A stretch of DNA of 45,689 nucleotides from Bacillus sp. AFS098217 (lineage in GTDB: Bacteria; Bacillota; Bacilli; Bacillales; Bacillaceae_G). The position numbers and the translations under genes were made by a program. The stretch covers positions 34,982-80,670 of the forward strand of contig NZ_NVPR01000024.1 of the NCBI RefSeq assembly GCF_002551815.1. Reading direction: 5' to 3'. The notes under the pieces were generated by a model. That model had not been told where the DNA came from. It saw only the letters and a program-made list of their open reading frames with translations, and did not search any database. This document shows, one piece after another, positions 25,776 through 32,938 of this stretch. Every line of letters starts with the position of its first letter. Within the stretch, counting starts at the first letter, position 1.

Positions 25776-26495
25776 CTGGAATACAAATCTATTAAACCGA
25801 AAAAAATTTACGAAGAGGTATCTGAAGCCATTTTAACAATGATAAAAAATGGTACATTAAAACCTGGTGACAAACTTCTTCCTGTTCATCAATTAGCTGA
25901 GCAGTTTCAAGTTGGCAGATCTGCAGTTCGTGAAGCGCTGAGTGCTTTGCGAGCAATGGGCTTAATTGAAATGAAACAAGGAGAAGGGACATATGTGAAG
26001 AGCTTTGATTCTTCAGCATTGACAAAATCGTTAAATCATACATTGTTAATAAAGAAGGAAGATATTTTAAATTTATTGGAAGTGCGAAAAGTGCTTGAAG
26101 TGGGGGCAGTTCGAGCAGCTGCAGCGAAGCGTACGGAAGGTAATTTACAAAATATGAAGCGTTGGTTAGATGAAATGGCAAAAGGCATGGGAGATGAAAA
26201 AGCTGGTGAAAAAGCAGATTTTCATTTTCATATGGGGATTGCAGAATCTTCACATAATAACATCTTACTTGAACTTATGAATCATGTTTCAGAGATGATT
26301 GCTGAAACAATTGGTGAGTCAAGACGCATTATTTTATATGGTGAACAAACGACAGCAGAACGACTTTTAGAAGAGCATCAAGCTATTTATGATGCGGTAT
26401 TGAAGCAAGATATAGAGTCTGCACAGCAAGCAATGCTAAATCATTTAACAAATGTAGAACATATTGTCACAGGTAGAAGAGATATAAATTCGTGA
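25776..26495 (+). CDS. lutR: LutR/LldR, GntR (FadR-type) regulator of lactate genes, CTG start
   Basis: Repressor of the L-lactate utilisation operon. The winged-helix GntR domain (about 8-80) includes KPGDKLLPVHQLAEQFQVGR and SAVREALSALRAMGLIEMKQGEGTYV; an FCD all-helical effector domain follows (EVRKVLEVGAVRAAAAKR to the C terminus). I start at CTG 25776, five bases after GAGGTGA; a stop codon lies immediately upstream in frame. Starting at ATG 25839 would remove the first helix of the DNA-binding domain (KIYEEVSEAI), which GntR proteins need, and that ATG has no good ribosome-binding site. The product is 239 aa from CTG. The LutR box before lutA is its likely target. Confidence 0.87.
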   Translation: MEYKSIKPKKIYEEVSEAILTMIKNGTLKPGDKLLPVHQLAEQFQVGRSAVREALSALRAMGLIEMKQGEGTYVKSFDSSALTKSLNHTLLIKKEDILNLLEVRKVLEVGAVRAAAAKRTEGNLQNMKRWLDEMAKGMGDEKAGEKADFHFHMGIAESSHNNILLELMNHVSEMIAETIGESRRIILYGEQTTAERLLEEHQAIYDAVLKQDIESAQQAMLNHLTNVEHIVTGRRDINS

Positions 26496-26541
26496 TTTAG
26501 TCTTTCGAAAATTCAGTTTTCTGATAAAATAGAGAAAGATT

Positions 26542-26556
26542 GAGGAAGCGTTTTCT
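26542..26556. promoter_or_regulatory. Possible CcpA cre site upstream of lutABC
   Basis: GAGGAAGCGTTTTCT matches the cre consensus core (NAANCGNWNNCW) but misses the leading WT. CcpA control of lut genes is known in B. subtilis; here it is a near match only. Confidence 0.4.
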
Positions 26557-26557
26557 T

Positions 26558-26606
26558 TAGAAAAGGGAAGAATCAGGCGGAATTGGATGCCTTGCTTCTT
26601 CTTTTC
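26558..26606 (+). other. Imperfect hairpin in the lutR-lutA gap
   Basis: AGAAAAG...AAGAA and TTCTT...CTTTTCT form an imperfect stem around GGC/GCC with a roughly 10-nt loop. It may end lutR transcription or sit in the lutABC leader; the T-rich right arm allows a terminator role. Confidence 0.45.
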
Positions 26607-26609
26607 TTA

Positions 26610-26622
26610 GTCATCTGATGAC
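26610..26622. promoter_or_regulatory. LutR box (GTCATC-T-GATGAC)
   Basis: A perfect 13-bp inverted repeat whose core TCATC-N1-GATGA equals the LutR box I recall from B. subtilis. It lies 44 bp before the lutA start. Binding by LutR would repress lutABC without lactate. Confidence 0.75.
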
Positions 26623-26665
26623 CATATGAATATTGGCGAAGTTGTAATGAGGGGGAATTATAATT

Positions 26666-27385
26666 ATGAAAGTTACTTTGTTTGTTACTTGCTTAGTCGA
26701 TATGTTTGAAACAAACGTCGGTAAAGCAACAGTTGAAGTGTTGGAGCGTTTAGGTTGTGAAATCGAATTTCCAGAAGCGCAGGTTTGCTGTGGTCAACCA
26801 GCTTATAATAGCGGCCATGTAGAAGCAGCAAAAGAAGCGATGAAACACATGATTGAAACTTTTGAAAATGCGGAATACATCGTTACGCCATCTGGTTCTT
26901 GTGCGACAATGTTTCACGAGTATCCACACGTTTTTAAAGATGATCCAAAATGGGCAGCACGTGCGCAAAAAGTAGCAGATAAAACATATGAATTAACACA
27001 ATTTATTGTAGATGTGTTAAAAGTTACAGATGTTGGAGCTAGCTTAGAAGGAACAGCAACTGTTCATAAATCTTGTCACATGACACGCATGCTTGGAGTA
27101 ACAGAAGCGCCAGGGATTTTACTATCAAATGTAAAAGGATTAACTGTAAAAGAACTACCAAATGTACAAAATTGTTGTGGTTTTGGGGGAACGTTTTCAG
27201 TTAAGATGACACCAATTTCTGAGCAAATGGTTGATGAGAAAGTTGATAGTGTGATGGAAACCGGTGCAGATTATTTAATCGGTGCTGACTGTGGGTGTTT
27301 GTTAAACATTGGCGGACGTATTGAACGTTTAGGTAAAAAAGTAAAAGTAATGCATATTGCTGAGGTACTGAATAGCCGCTCATAA
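26666..27385 (+). CDS. lutA: L-lactate utilisation protein LutA
   Basis: A 239-aa Fe-S protein of the LutABC L-lactate oxidation complex. Two CCG (DUF224) cysteine-rich domains are seen: [12 protein letters not shown] with [11 protein letters not shown], and [12 protein letters not shown] with GADCGCLLN. It resembles the C-terminal half of GlcF (compare SCHMTRMLG with SCHLRNVM in glcF of this window). It is the first gene of lutABC, with AGGGGGAATTATAATT before the ATG, and lies 16 bp before lutB. Expression is probably set by LutR and perhaps CcpA; SinR also controls this operon in B. subtilis, but I saw no clear SinR box here. Confidence 0.93.
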   Translation: MKVTLFVTCLVDMFETNVGKATVEVLERLGCEIEFPEAQVCCGQPAYNSGHVEAAKEAMKHMIETFENAEYIVTPSGSCATMFHEYPHVFKDDPKWAARAQKVADKTYELTQFIVDVLKVTDVGASLEGTATVHKSCHMTRMLGVTEAPGILLSNVKGLTVKELPNVQNCCGFGGTFSVKMTPISEQMVDEKVDSVMETGADYLIGADCGCLLNIGGRIERLGKKVKVMHIAEVLNSRS

Positions 27386-27401
27386 AGGGGGAACATAAGC
27401 T

Positions 27402-28823
27402 ATGTCTATGAAAATCAGTGAGAAAAAATTTAATGATCGTGTTGGCGATGGAATTCAAGATTCGTTTATGCGCGGAGCAGTATCTTCTGCACAAACGCGT
27501 TTATATACAAATCGATTAAAAGCAGCAGATGAATTAGGAAACTGGGAAGAGTGGCGTGAACTTGGTGAACAAATTCGTCAGCATACGCTGGAAAATCTAG
27601 ATTATTATTTGATGCAACTGAGTGAAAATGTATCAAAAAGAGGCGGGCATGTTTTCTTTGCGAAAACAAAAGAAGAAGCCGCACAATATATTCAAGAAGT
27701 AGCGAAAAAGAAGCAAGCGAAAAAAGTTGTGAAATCGAAATCGATGGTAACTGAAGAAATTAGTATGAATCATGCGCTTGAAGAAATTGGTTGCGAAGTT
27801 GTTGAGAGTGACTTAGGAGAATATATTTTACAAGTGGATAATGATCCACCATCTCACATTGTTGCACCAGCACTTCATAAAAATAAAACGCAAATTCGTG
27901 ATGTATTTAAAGAAAAATTAGGATATGAAAACTCTGATGATCCATATGAAATGACGAAGTTTGTTCGTAAGCACCTTCGCAAAAAATTTATGGATGCTGA
28001 AATCGGGGTAACAGGCTGTAACTTTGCAGTTGCAAATACTGGTTCTCTTTGTTTAGTAACAAATGAGGGGAACGCAGATCTCGTTATGTCTATTCCAAAA
28101 ACACAAATTGCGGTAATGGGTATGGAACGTATGGTTCCAACGATGGAAGAACTTGATGTTTTAGTTGGTTTACTATGCCGTAGTGCAGTAGGTCAAAAAC
28201 TAACGAGTTATGTAACAGTAGCTGGCCCGATTCAAGAAGAAGAGGTAGATGGACCTGAGGAATTCCATTTAGTTGTTGTAGATAATGGACGTTCTGAAAT
28301 TTTAGGTTCAGAATTCCGTCAAGTTTTACAATGTATTCGTTGTGCAGCATGTATTAATGTGTGTCCTGTATATCGTCATGTTGGTGGACATTCTTACGGA
28401 TCAATTTACCCAGGACCAATTGGAGCTGTGTTAACACCACTTTTAGGTGGTTATGATGATTATAAAGAACTTCCATATGCATCTAGTCTGTGCGGGGCAT
28501 GTACAGAAGCATGTCCAGTAAAAATTCCATTGCATGACTTGTTACTAAAACATCGTCAGGTCATTGTTGAGAAAGAAGGACGTGCACCACTTGCAGAAAA
28601 ACTAGCAATGAAGATGTTTAGTATGGGTGCTTCTTCAGCAGCTTTATATAAAATGGGTTCTAAAATGGCTCCAGCCGCAATGAGTCCATTTACATCTGGT
28701 AATCGTGTATCGAAAGGTGTAGGACCACTGAAAAATTGGACGGATATTCGTGAGTTCCCAGCCCCAAGTAAAGAAAGATTCCGTGATTGGTATAAAGATC
28801 ATAAGAAAGGCGGGAATAACTGA
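27402..28823 (+). CDS. lutB: L-lactate utilisation iron-sulfur protein LutB
   Basis: A 473-aa cytoplasmic component of the LutABC lactate dehydrogenase system. The N-terminal LUD domain (about 60-300, with [22 protein letters not shown]) is followed by two 4Fe-4S motifs, [16 protein letters not shown] (about 311-326) and [17 protein letters not shown] (about 365-381), and a DUF3390 tail. It starts with ATG after AAAGGGGGAAC and shares one base with the start of lutC, so translation is coupled. Confidence 0.93.
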   Translation: MSMKISEKKFNDRVGDGIQDSFMRGAVSSAQTRLYTNRLKAADELGNWEEWRELGEQIRQHTLENLDYYLMQLSENVSKRGGHVFFAKTKEEAAQYIQEVAKKKQAKKVVKSKSMVTEEISMNHALEEIGCEVVESDLGEYILQVDNDPPSHIVAPALHKNKTQIRDVFKEKLGYENSDDPYEMTKFVRKHLRKKFMDAEIGVTGCNFAVANTGSLCLVTNEGNADLVMSIPKTQIAVMGMERMVPTMEELDVLVGLLCRSAVGQKLTSYVTVAGPIQEEEVDGPEEFHLVVVDNGRSEILGSEFRQVLQCIRCAACINVCPVYRHVGGHSYGSIYPGPIGAVLTPLLGGYDDYKELPYASSLCGACTEACPVKIPLHDLLLKHRQVIVEKEGRAPLAEKLAMKMFSMGASSAALYKMGSKMAPAAMSPFTSGNRVSKGVGPLKNWTDIREFPAPSKERFRDWYKDHKKGGNN

Positions 28824-29533
28824 TGACAGGGACAATTCAAAACCGTGATTCCTTTCTAGAAAATATTGCGAAAGAGCTTGGACGTGAGCAGAGAACAGAA
28901 GGTGTAAAGCGCCCGGTATGGAAAAATAATATAAATGTAGAAACGTTAAAAGATTATTCAGAAGAAGAATTGCTAGAAGTGTTTAAAAAGCAATGTACAA
29001 ACATTCATACGACTGTCATTGAAACGACAAAGAATGATTTAAGTGCAACGATTCAAAAAGTAATTACTGAAAATGGCGGCGGACCTATTCTATTATCGGA
29101 AGACAAGCGTTTTGAAGCGTACGGTTTGACATCGTTATTTACGGAAGAACTTCCAAGTCAAAATGTTGAAGTGAACATTTGGAACTCAGAAAAAAAAGAA
29201 GAAAATGTTCGCTTAGCTGAAAAAGCGAATATTGGGATTGCATTTAGTGATTATACGTTAGCAGAATCCGGTACGATTGTTGTACAGAGTCATAAAGGCC
29301 AAGGGCGTTCTCTACACTTCCTACCTACTGTGTATGTTGCTATTATTCCTCGTGAAACAATTGTACCTCGTATTACACAAGCGGTTCAGGATATGAATTC
29401 ACGTGTAGAGAATGGGGAAGAAGTTGCATCTTGTATTAACTTTATAACAGGCCCAAGTAACTCAGCTGATATTGAAATGAATCTTGTTGTCGGTGTACAT
29501 GGACCATTAAAAGCATTTTATTTTGTAGTATAA
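28823..29533 (+). CDS. lutC: L-lactate utilisation protein LutC
   Basis: A 236-aa LUD-domain (DUF162) protein, the third subunit of the lactate oxidation complex. Typical sequence is [29 protein letters not shown] and [22 protein letters not shown]. Its ATG shares its first base with the last base of the lutB stop codon. A strong terminator follows. Together with lutA and lutB it lets the cell use L-lactate as carbon source, which links to biofilm growth in Bacillus. Confidence 0.93.
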   Translation: MTGTIQNRDSFLENIAKELGREQRTEGVKRPVWKNNINVETLKDYSEEELLEVFKKQCTNIHTTVIETTKNDLSATIQKVITENGGGPILLSEDKRFEAYGLTSLFTEELPSQNVEVNIWNSEKKEENVRLAEKANIGIAFSDYTLAESGTIVVQSHKGQGRSLHFLPTVYVAIIPRETIVPRITQAVQDMNSRVENGEEVASCINFITGPSNSADIEMNLVVGVHGPLKAFYFVV

Positions 29534-29540
29534 AATGAGG

Positions 29541-29572
29541 AAAAGCAGACCAGAAAATGGTCTGCTTTTTTA
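29541..29572 (+). terminator. lutABC terminator
   Basis: AAAAGCAGACCA and TGGTCTGCTTTTTT form a 12-bp stem with a 4-nt loop. Confidence 0.92.
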
Positions 29573-29645
29573 GTAGAATAAAGATAACAGTGATTAGAAG
29601 TCGTATCCTCTTTTTGTTATATTTTTGGAGAAAGGGGATGATGAT

Positions 29646-30368
29646 ATGTTACTTTATGTATATGCATTTTTAATAGGAGCGGTGCTCGGTTCTTTTTATA
29701 TGGTTGTGGCTATAAGAATTCCAAAAGGAGAATCTATTATTACGCCTCGTTCCTATTGCCATTATTGTCATCATACACTAAAGCCTAGAGAACTTATTCC
29801 AATTATTTCATTTTGCATACAAAAGGGGTGTTGTACGTATTGTAAAATGAAAATACCCTGTACTTATATATTGTTTGAGTTGATAACGGGAAGTCTATTT
29901 TTGATTTCAGCATGTGTCATTGGTATGGATAAAGAGCTAATTGTAGTATGGACGTTAGTTTCGTTGCTCATTATTATTACAGTGACAGATCTTTTTTATA
30001 TGATAATTCCAAATGTCATTTTATTCTGTTTTGCTTGTTTATTTATTGTAGAACGTATTTTTATTCCACTAGTTCCTTGGACGGATGGTTTAATTGGCGG
30101 GGGAATTATATTGCTTGTGTTATATCTTATTCGGCTCATATATCCAAATGGGCTTGGAGGAGGAGATGTAAAATTGCTTTCGTTACTTGGATTTATAATA
30201 GGAACGAAAGGGATTTTGATGACGCTTTGTTTAGCTTCTTGCTTAAGTCTTTGCTTTTTTGGAATATGTATGTTACTAAAGCGTATGAATGCAAGGGAAC
30301 CGCTCCCCTTTGGACCTTTTATCGCACTCGGAACAATATGCTATTTGATGATGGTATATTGGGAATAA
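29646..30368 (+). CDS. comC: Prepilin peptidase (type 4 prepilin leader peptidase, ComC-like)
   Basis: Cleaves and may methylate type IV pilin-like proteins such as the ComG pseudopilins needed for DNA uptake. The 240-aa membrane protein begins at ATG 29646, 9 bp after GGAGAAAGGGG; a longer TTG frame from 29625 includes that ribosome-binding site. The N-terminal domain has the four-cysteine motif (CHYC...CTYC). The two catalytic aspartates of A24 peptidases are in TDLFYMIIPN and GGGDVKLL. It is not next to the comG genes in this window. A small receiver-like gene follows after 14 bp. Confidence 0.88.
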   Translation: MLLYVYAFLIGAVLGSFYMVVAIRIPKGESIITPRSYCHYCHHTLKPRELIPIISFCIQKGCCTYCKMKIPCTYILFELITGSLFLISACVIGMDKELIVVWTLVSLLIIITVTDLFYMIIPNVILFCFACLFIVERIFIPLVPWTDGLIGGGIILLVLYLIRLIYPNGLGGGDVKLLSLLGFIIGTKGILMTLCLASCLSLCFFGICMLLKRMNAREPLPFGPFIALGTICYLMMVYWE

Positions 30369-30382
30369 AGGAGAGGTAGAGA

Positions 30383-30694
30383 ATGAATGTATATATGGAT
30401 GACCAAAGAACTAGTCCGTTCGGATACACCTTGGCGACAACTGTAGAAACGGCTTTGGATTTTGTCCGAAACAATGATGTAGATATTTTGTCACTTGATT
30501 TTAATATGGGATGGCGTCAGAAAAATGGTTTGGAATTTCTAGAAGTTTTTTGTACGGAAGGTTTATATGTAAGAGAAGTTCATTTGCACACAAATGATGT
30601 AATTGGTATGCATCATATGCTAAATAGAATAAAGAAGGGCAAAGAGAAAGGTGAGATTCAATCTAATATTGTTGTGAAGTGTACCGGTAGTTAA
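30383..30694 (+). CDS. Small receiver-like protein, possibly cyclic-phosphate processing receiver (cPPRD) family
   Basis: A 103-aa soluble protein that looks like a minimal receiver domain: MNVYMDDQR at the start, then ALDFVRNNDVDILSLDFNMGWRQKNGLEFLE, where the D of SLDFNMG would be at the phosphorylation position. I recognise the pattern as the cyclic-phosphate processing receiver family (Pfam REC-like), from memory. It has no output domain. The gene follows comC by 14 bp with AAAGGAGAGG as ribosome-binding site, so the two are probably co-transcribed. Its link to prepilin processing is unknown; the family name suggests RNA end chemistry, but no such enzyme is adjacent here. Confidence 0.65.
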   Translation: MNVYMDDQRTSPFGYTLATTVETALDFVRNNDVDILSLDFNMGWRQKNGLEFLEVFCTEGLYVREVHLHTNDVIGMHHMLNRIKKGKEKGEIQSNIVVKCTGS

Positions 30695-30695
30695 C

Positions 30696-30727
30696 AAAAA
30701 ATCCCAAGGTGTTCCTTGGGATTTTTT
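30696..30727. terminator. Bidirectional terminator between the receiver-like gene and the FNT gene
   Basis: AAAAAATCCCAAGG and CCTTGGGATTTTTT form a strong stem with T-runs on both strands, between convergent genes. Confidence 0.92.
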
Positions 30728-30728
30728 G

Positions 30729-31580
30729 TTATTGTTTTATATGCGCCTGTAAAGGAATGATTTCTTCTTGCGGAACAGTTTCTAATTGATCTTCCGCCGC
30801 TTTAGATTCCGGGCTTTTTTGTGTTAAATAGTGATATACCATACCCACAAATACAGACCCGCCAATAATGTTACCGATTGTAACTGGAATTAAATTATGA
30901 ATAGCACCAGCAAAAGTAACTGTATCAGGATGTGGTGACAATAAAGATAATGCAAATAATGATAAGTTTGCAATGCTATGTTCATAACCAGATAAGAAGA
31001 AAGTAAAAACAAGGAGCATTATAACAATTATTTTTGCTGTATCGCCTTTTACTTGAGAAGGAAGGAAACAGGCAAGACACACGAGCCAGTTACATAAAAT
31101 AGCTTTGAAAAATAATTGTATTGTAGGTGTCGCCATTTTTCCTGCAACGACTGTATTTAGCAAATGTTTATGATCAATTGCTCCGAAAATACCAGCTGCA
31201 TAGAATAGCAATGCAAAAAATAGTGCACCTGCTAAGTTACCTGCATAACAAGCAATCCAATTGCGAAGTGTATCGACAATTGTTGTTTCTTTTCTAAGAG
31301 TCGCGACTGTAAAATACATTGTATTTCCTGTGAACAACTCAGCACCACCATATATAATTAATACGAGGGCAATTCCAAAAAACATGGATTCAGCTAAGTA
31401 TGTTCCTGGTGAATTCGCTACGTTAAAAAAATTACCTAATTTAAAGCATAGTACAATAACAAAACCAATATAGATGCCAGCTAGTGCAGCGCGAAGGAAA
31501 TATTGCATCGGATTTGTATCCAGCATTTGTTTTTTCTTCTGCGCAAGTTGTACAACGTAAGCTACTCCTTGTTCTAGCAT
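30729..31580 (-). CDS. Formate/nitrite transporter (FNT) family channel
   Basis: A 283-aa integral membrane protein of the FNT family that passes formate, nitrite or similar small anions. About six helices are visible. Typical FNT features include GAELFTGNTMYF (the helix-2 region), NWIACYAGNLAGALFF and CNWLVCLACFLPS. Cytoplasmic termini are polar. The upstream region holds a perfect cre site and an Fnr-like box, pointing to carbon- and oxygen-dependent control, which suits formate handling in fermentation. It starts at ATG after AAAGGAGCG. The exact substrate is unknown. Confidence 0.9.
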   Translation of the reverse strand: MLEQGVAYVVQLAQKKKQMLDTNPMQYFLRAALAGIYIGFVIVLCFKLGNFFNVANSPGTYLAESMFFGIALVLIIYGGAELFTGNTMYFTVATLRKETTIVDTLRNWIACYAGNLAGALFFALLFYAAGIFGAIDHKHLLNTVVAGKMATPTIQLFFKAILCNWLVCLACFLPSQVKGDTAKIIVIMLLVFTFFLSGYEHSIANLSLFALSLLSPHPDTVTFAGAIHNLIPVTIGNIIGGSVFVGMVYHYLTQKSPESKAAEDQLETVPQEEIIPLQAHIKQ

Positions 31581-31665
31581 AAATTATACGCTCCTTTAGT
31601 ACAGTGTCTGTAAATCCTTTTTATATGAATAAGGTACACGTATTTGTTTGTAGTTTCAATAAGTT

Positions 31666-31681
31666 TGTGCGATTTTTCACA
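31666..31681. promoter_or_regulatory. Fnr/CRP-like box before the FNT gene
   Basis: TGTGC-N6-TCACA differs at one base from the Fnr box TGTGA-N6-TCACA. It lies about 90 bp before the FNT start; TTTCAA (31654-31659; minus-strand TTGAAA) may be the -35. Anaerobic activation is an inference. Confidence 0.5.
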
Positions 31682-31701
31682 AAAAGGACATACCTTAATC
31701 G

Positions 31702-31715
31702 TGAAAGCGCTAACA
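31702..31715. promoter_or_regulatory. CcpA cre site before the FNT gene
   Basis: TGAAAGCGCTAACA fits the cre consensus TGWNANCGNTNWCA at every position. It lies about 120 bp before the FNT start and 8 bp before a TATAAT (31724-31729) on the plus strand, so it could act on either direction. Confidence 0.7.
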
Positions 31716-31831
31716 AATAGTGATATAATGTCATGTATTTCCAAATTCAGAGAAGAGGGTTTCATAAAAGTGTGTGAAATTTTAAGTTTTTTGTTTTTGA
31801 ACAGGAAGATTATTAAATAGTAAGATACAGA

Positions 31832-31860
31832 AAAAAGCGCTGTTGTTACAGCGCTTTTTC
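31832..31860. terminator. terC terminator (overlaps last codons)
   Basis: AAAAAAGCGCTGT and ACAGCGCTTTTT form a stem whose right arm encodes the C terminus of the TerC protein. T-runs occur on both strands. Confidence 0.85.
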
Positions 31861-32643
31861 ATCGAAATTCTTTTGTGCTTTTTGATTTTCTGTATCTTTA
31901 GATAAGAACCAACCACCCATTGCAATTCCGATTAATACAAGCCAGAATGTAATTTTCCATGGAGCAGATTCTGGGAATCCGTGTGGAATTACGCCTAGGG
32001 CTGGGTGTGCTAATGTATAAACCGCTAGTTTTACACCAACCCAACCAACGATTAAGAAAGCGGCTGTTTCTAAACCTGGCTTGCGTTTTAATAATTGTAC
32101 GAAAGCGGATGCAGCAAATCGCATAATGATTAAACCAATTAGACCACCTACAAAAATAACAAGGAATTGCCCTGTATCGAGGCTACCAATTGTACCTAAA
32201 CCTGTTTTAGGTAAAGTCATTGCTAATGCGACAGCCGCTAAAATAGAGTCCACTGCGAAGGCGATATCAGCAACTTCCACTTTGAATACAGTCCACCAAA
32301 AATTTTCTTGTTTTTTCTTTGTTTCTTTTTCTTCTGTTTCTTCATGTGCATTCTTTTTGACGTATGTTTTAAATAAATGGTTACCAGCGATAAACATGAG
32401 GTAAATTGCCCCTATTGCTTGCACTTGCCATACGTCGACTAAGAAAGAAATCATAAACAATGATCCAAATCGGAAAATAAAAGCTCCTGCTAATCCATAA
32501 AATAATGCTTTTTTTCGTTTTTCTTCTGGTAAATGTTTAACCATGATTGCAAGGACAAGTGCGTTATCCGCTGCTAGAATCCCCTCTAGTGCAATTAAAA
32601 TAAGTAATACCCAACCATACTGTAGTAATAATGATACATCCAT
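31846..32643 (-). CDS. TerC-family membrane protein (YkoY-like, metal export)
   Basis: An integral membrane protein of the TerC family, 265 aa with about seven or eight helices. The acidic, metal-handling motifs are in LIALEGILAADNALVLAIM and in VADIAFAVDSILAAVALA. I start at ATG 32643, seven bases after GGAG; another ATG two codons upstream is nearly on the ribosome-binding site, and the longer open frame beyond that is leader RNA. The yybP-ykoY riboswitch upstream, with a terminator, shows regulation by Mn2+, and TerC proteins act in manganese export or metalation of secreted proteins. The C-terminal codons form one arm of the terminator. Confidence 0.92.
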   Translation of the reverse strand: MDVSLLLQYGWVLLILIALEGILAADNALVLAIMVKHLPEEKRKKALFYGLAGAFIFRFGSLFMISFLVDVWQVQAIGAIYLMFIAGNHLFKTYVKKNAHEETEEKETKKKQENFWWTVFKVEVADIAFAVDSILAAVALAMTLPKTGLGTIGSLDTGQFLVIFVGGLIGLIIMRFAASAFVQLLKRKPGLETAAFLIVGWVGVKLAVYTLAHPALGVIPHGFPESAPWKITFWLVLIGIAMGGWFLSKDTENQKAQKNFDEKAL

Positions 32644-32711
32644 GTACATTCTCCTCTCATTTGTGTTTAAACAAGTGAAGAAGTTTCTCCACTGTTTTGT
32701 TTTCTCATACT

Positions 32712-32725
32712 CCTGCCTATCGGCG
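32712..32725 (-). other. Segment complementary to the riboswitch terminator loop
   Basis: On the minus strand GCCGATAGGCAGG, about 25 nt past the terminator T-run, contains GATAGGC, complementary to GCCTATC in the terminator stem-loop. It could form an alternative helix in the read-through RNA. This is an observation from pairing only. Confidence 0.35.
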
Positions 32726-32749
32726 GTGGAAGGAATTGGAAAAGAATGC

Positions 32750-32893
32750 AAAAAAGACCTCTGCCGTTGATAGGCAAAGGTCTTGCTAGACATATGTAAT
32801 AAAAATGCCAACAAAGCCGGAAGAACTAAGTTCTACGTAATGACGACTTTGTTTCCAAGAATAAATTCTTGGACGCTACTCCCCTTTGGAGAT
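32750..32893 (-). ncRNA. yybP-ykoY (Mn2+) riboswitch with terminator
   Basis: On the minus strand the leader has the conserved pieces of the yybP-ykoY aptamer in order: AAAGGGGAGTAGC (near 32890), GTCGTCATTACG, CCGGCTTTGTTGGCA and GCAAGACCTTTGCC. The last piece is also the left arm of an intrinsic terminator (32750-32784: AAGACCTTTGCC with GGCAGAGGTCTT, then T6), so aptamer folding and termination compete. Mn2+ binding is known to turn this class on. The downstream TerC gene is the classic partner. Confidence 0.93.
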
Positions 32894-32909
32894 ATGTTAT
32901 TGTATTTTT

Positions 32910-32938
32910 ATTATATAGATAATAAAAATGGTTGTCAA
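32910..32938 (-). promoter_or_regulatory. Consensus sigma-A promoter of the terC riboswitch leader
   Basis: On the minus strand TTGACA and TATAAT are separated by exactly 17 bp, a full consensus match. The -35 contains the stop codon of the upstream ktrB-type gene. Such a strong promoter fits a leader that is mostly terminated until metal binds. Confidence 0.85.

Noticed and set aside
31729-31824. 31-codon plus-strand ORF after the cre/TATAAT
   Set aside because: It starts within the putative -10 box, has no ribosome-binding site and no recognisable protein pattern.
32644-32814. 57-residue extension of the TerC frame
   Set aside because: It lies in the riboswitch and leader RNA; the ribosome-binding site is just before 32643.
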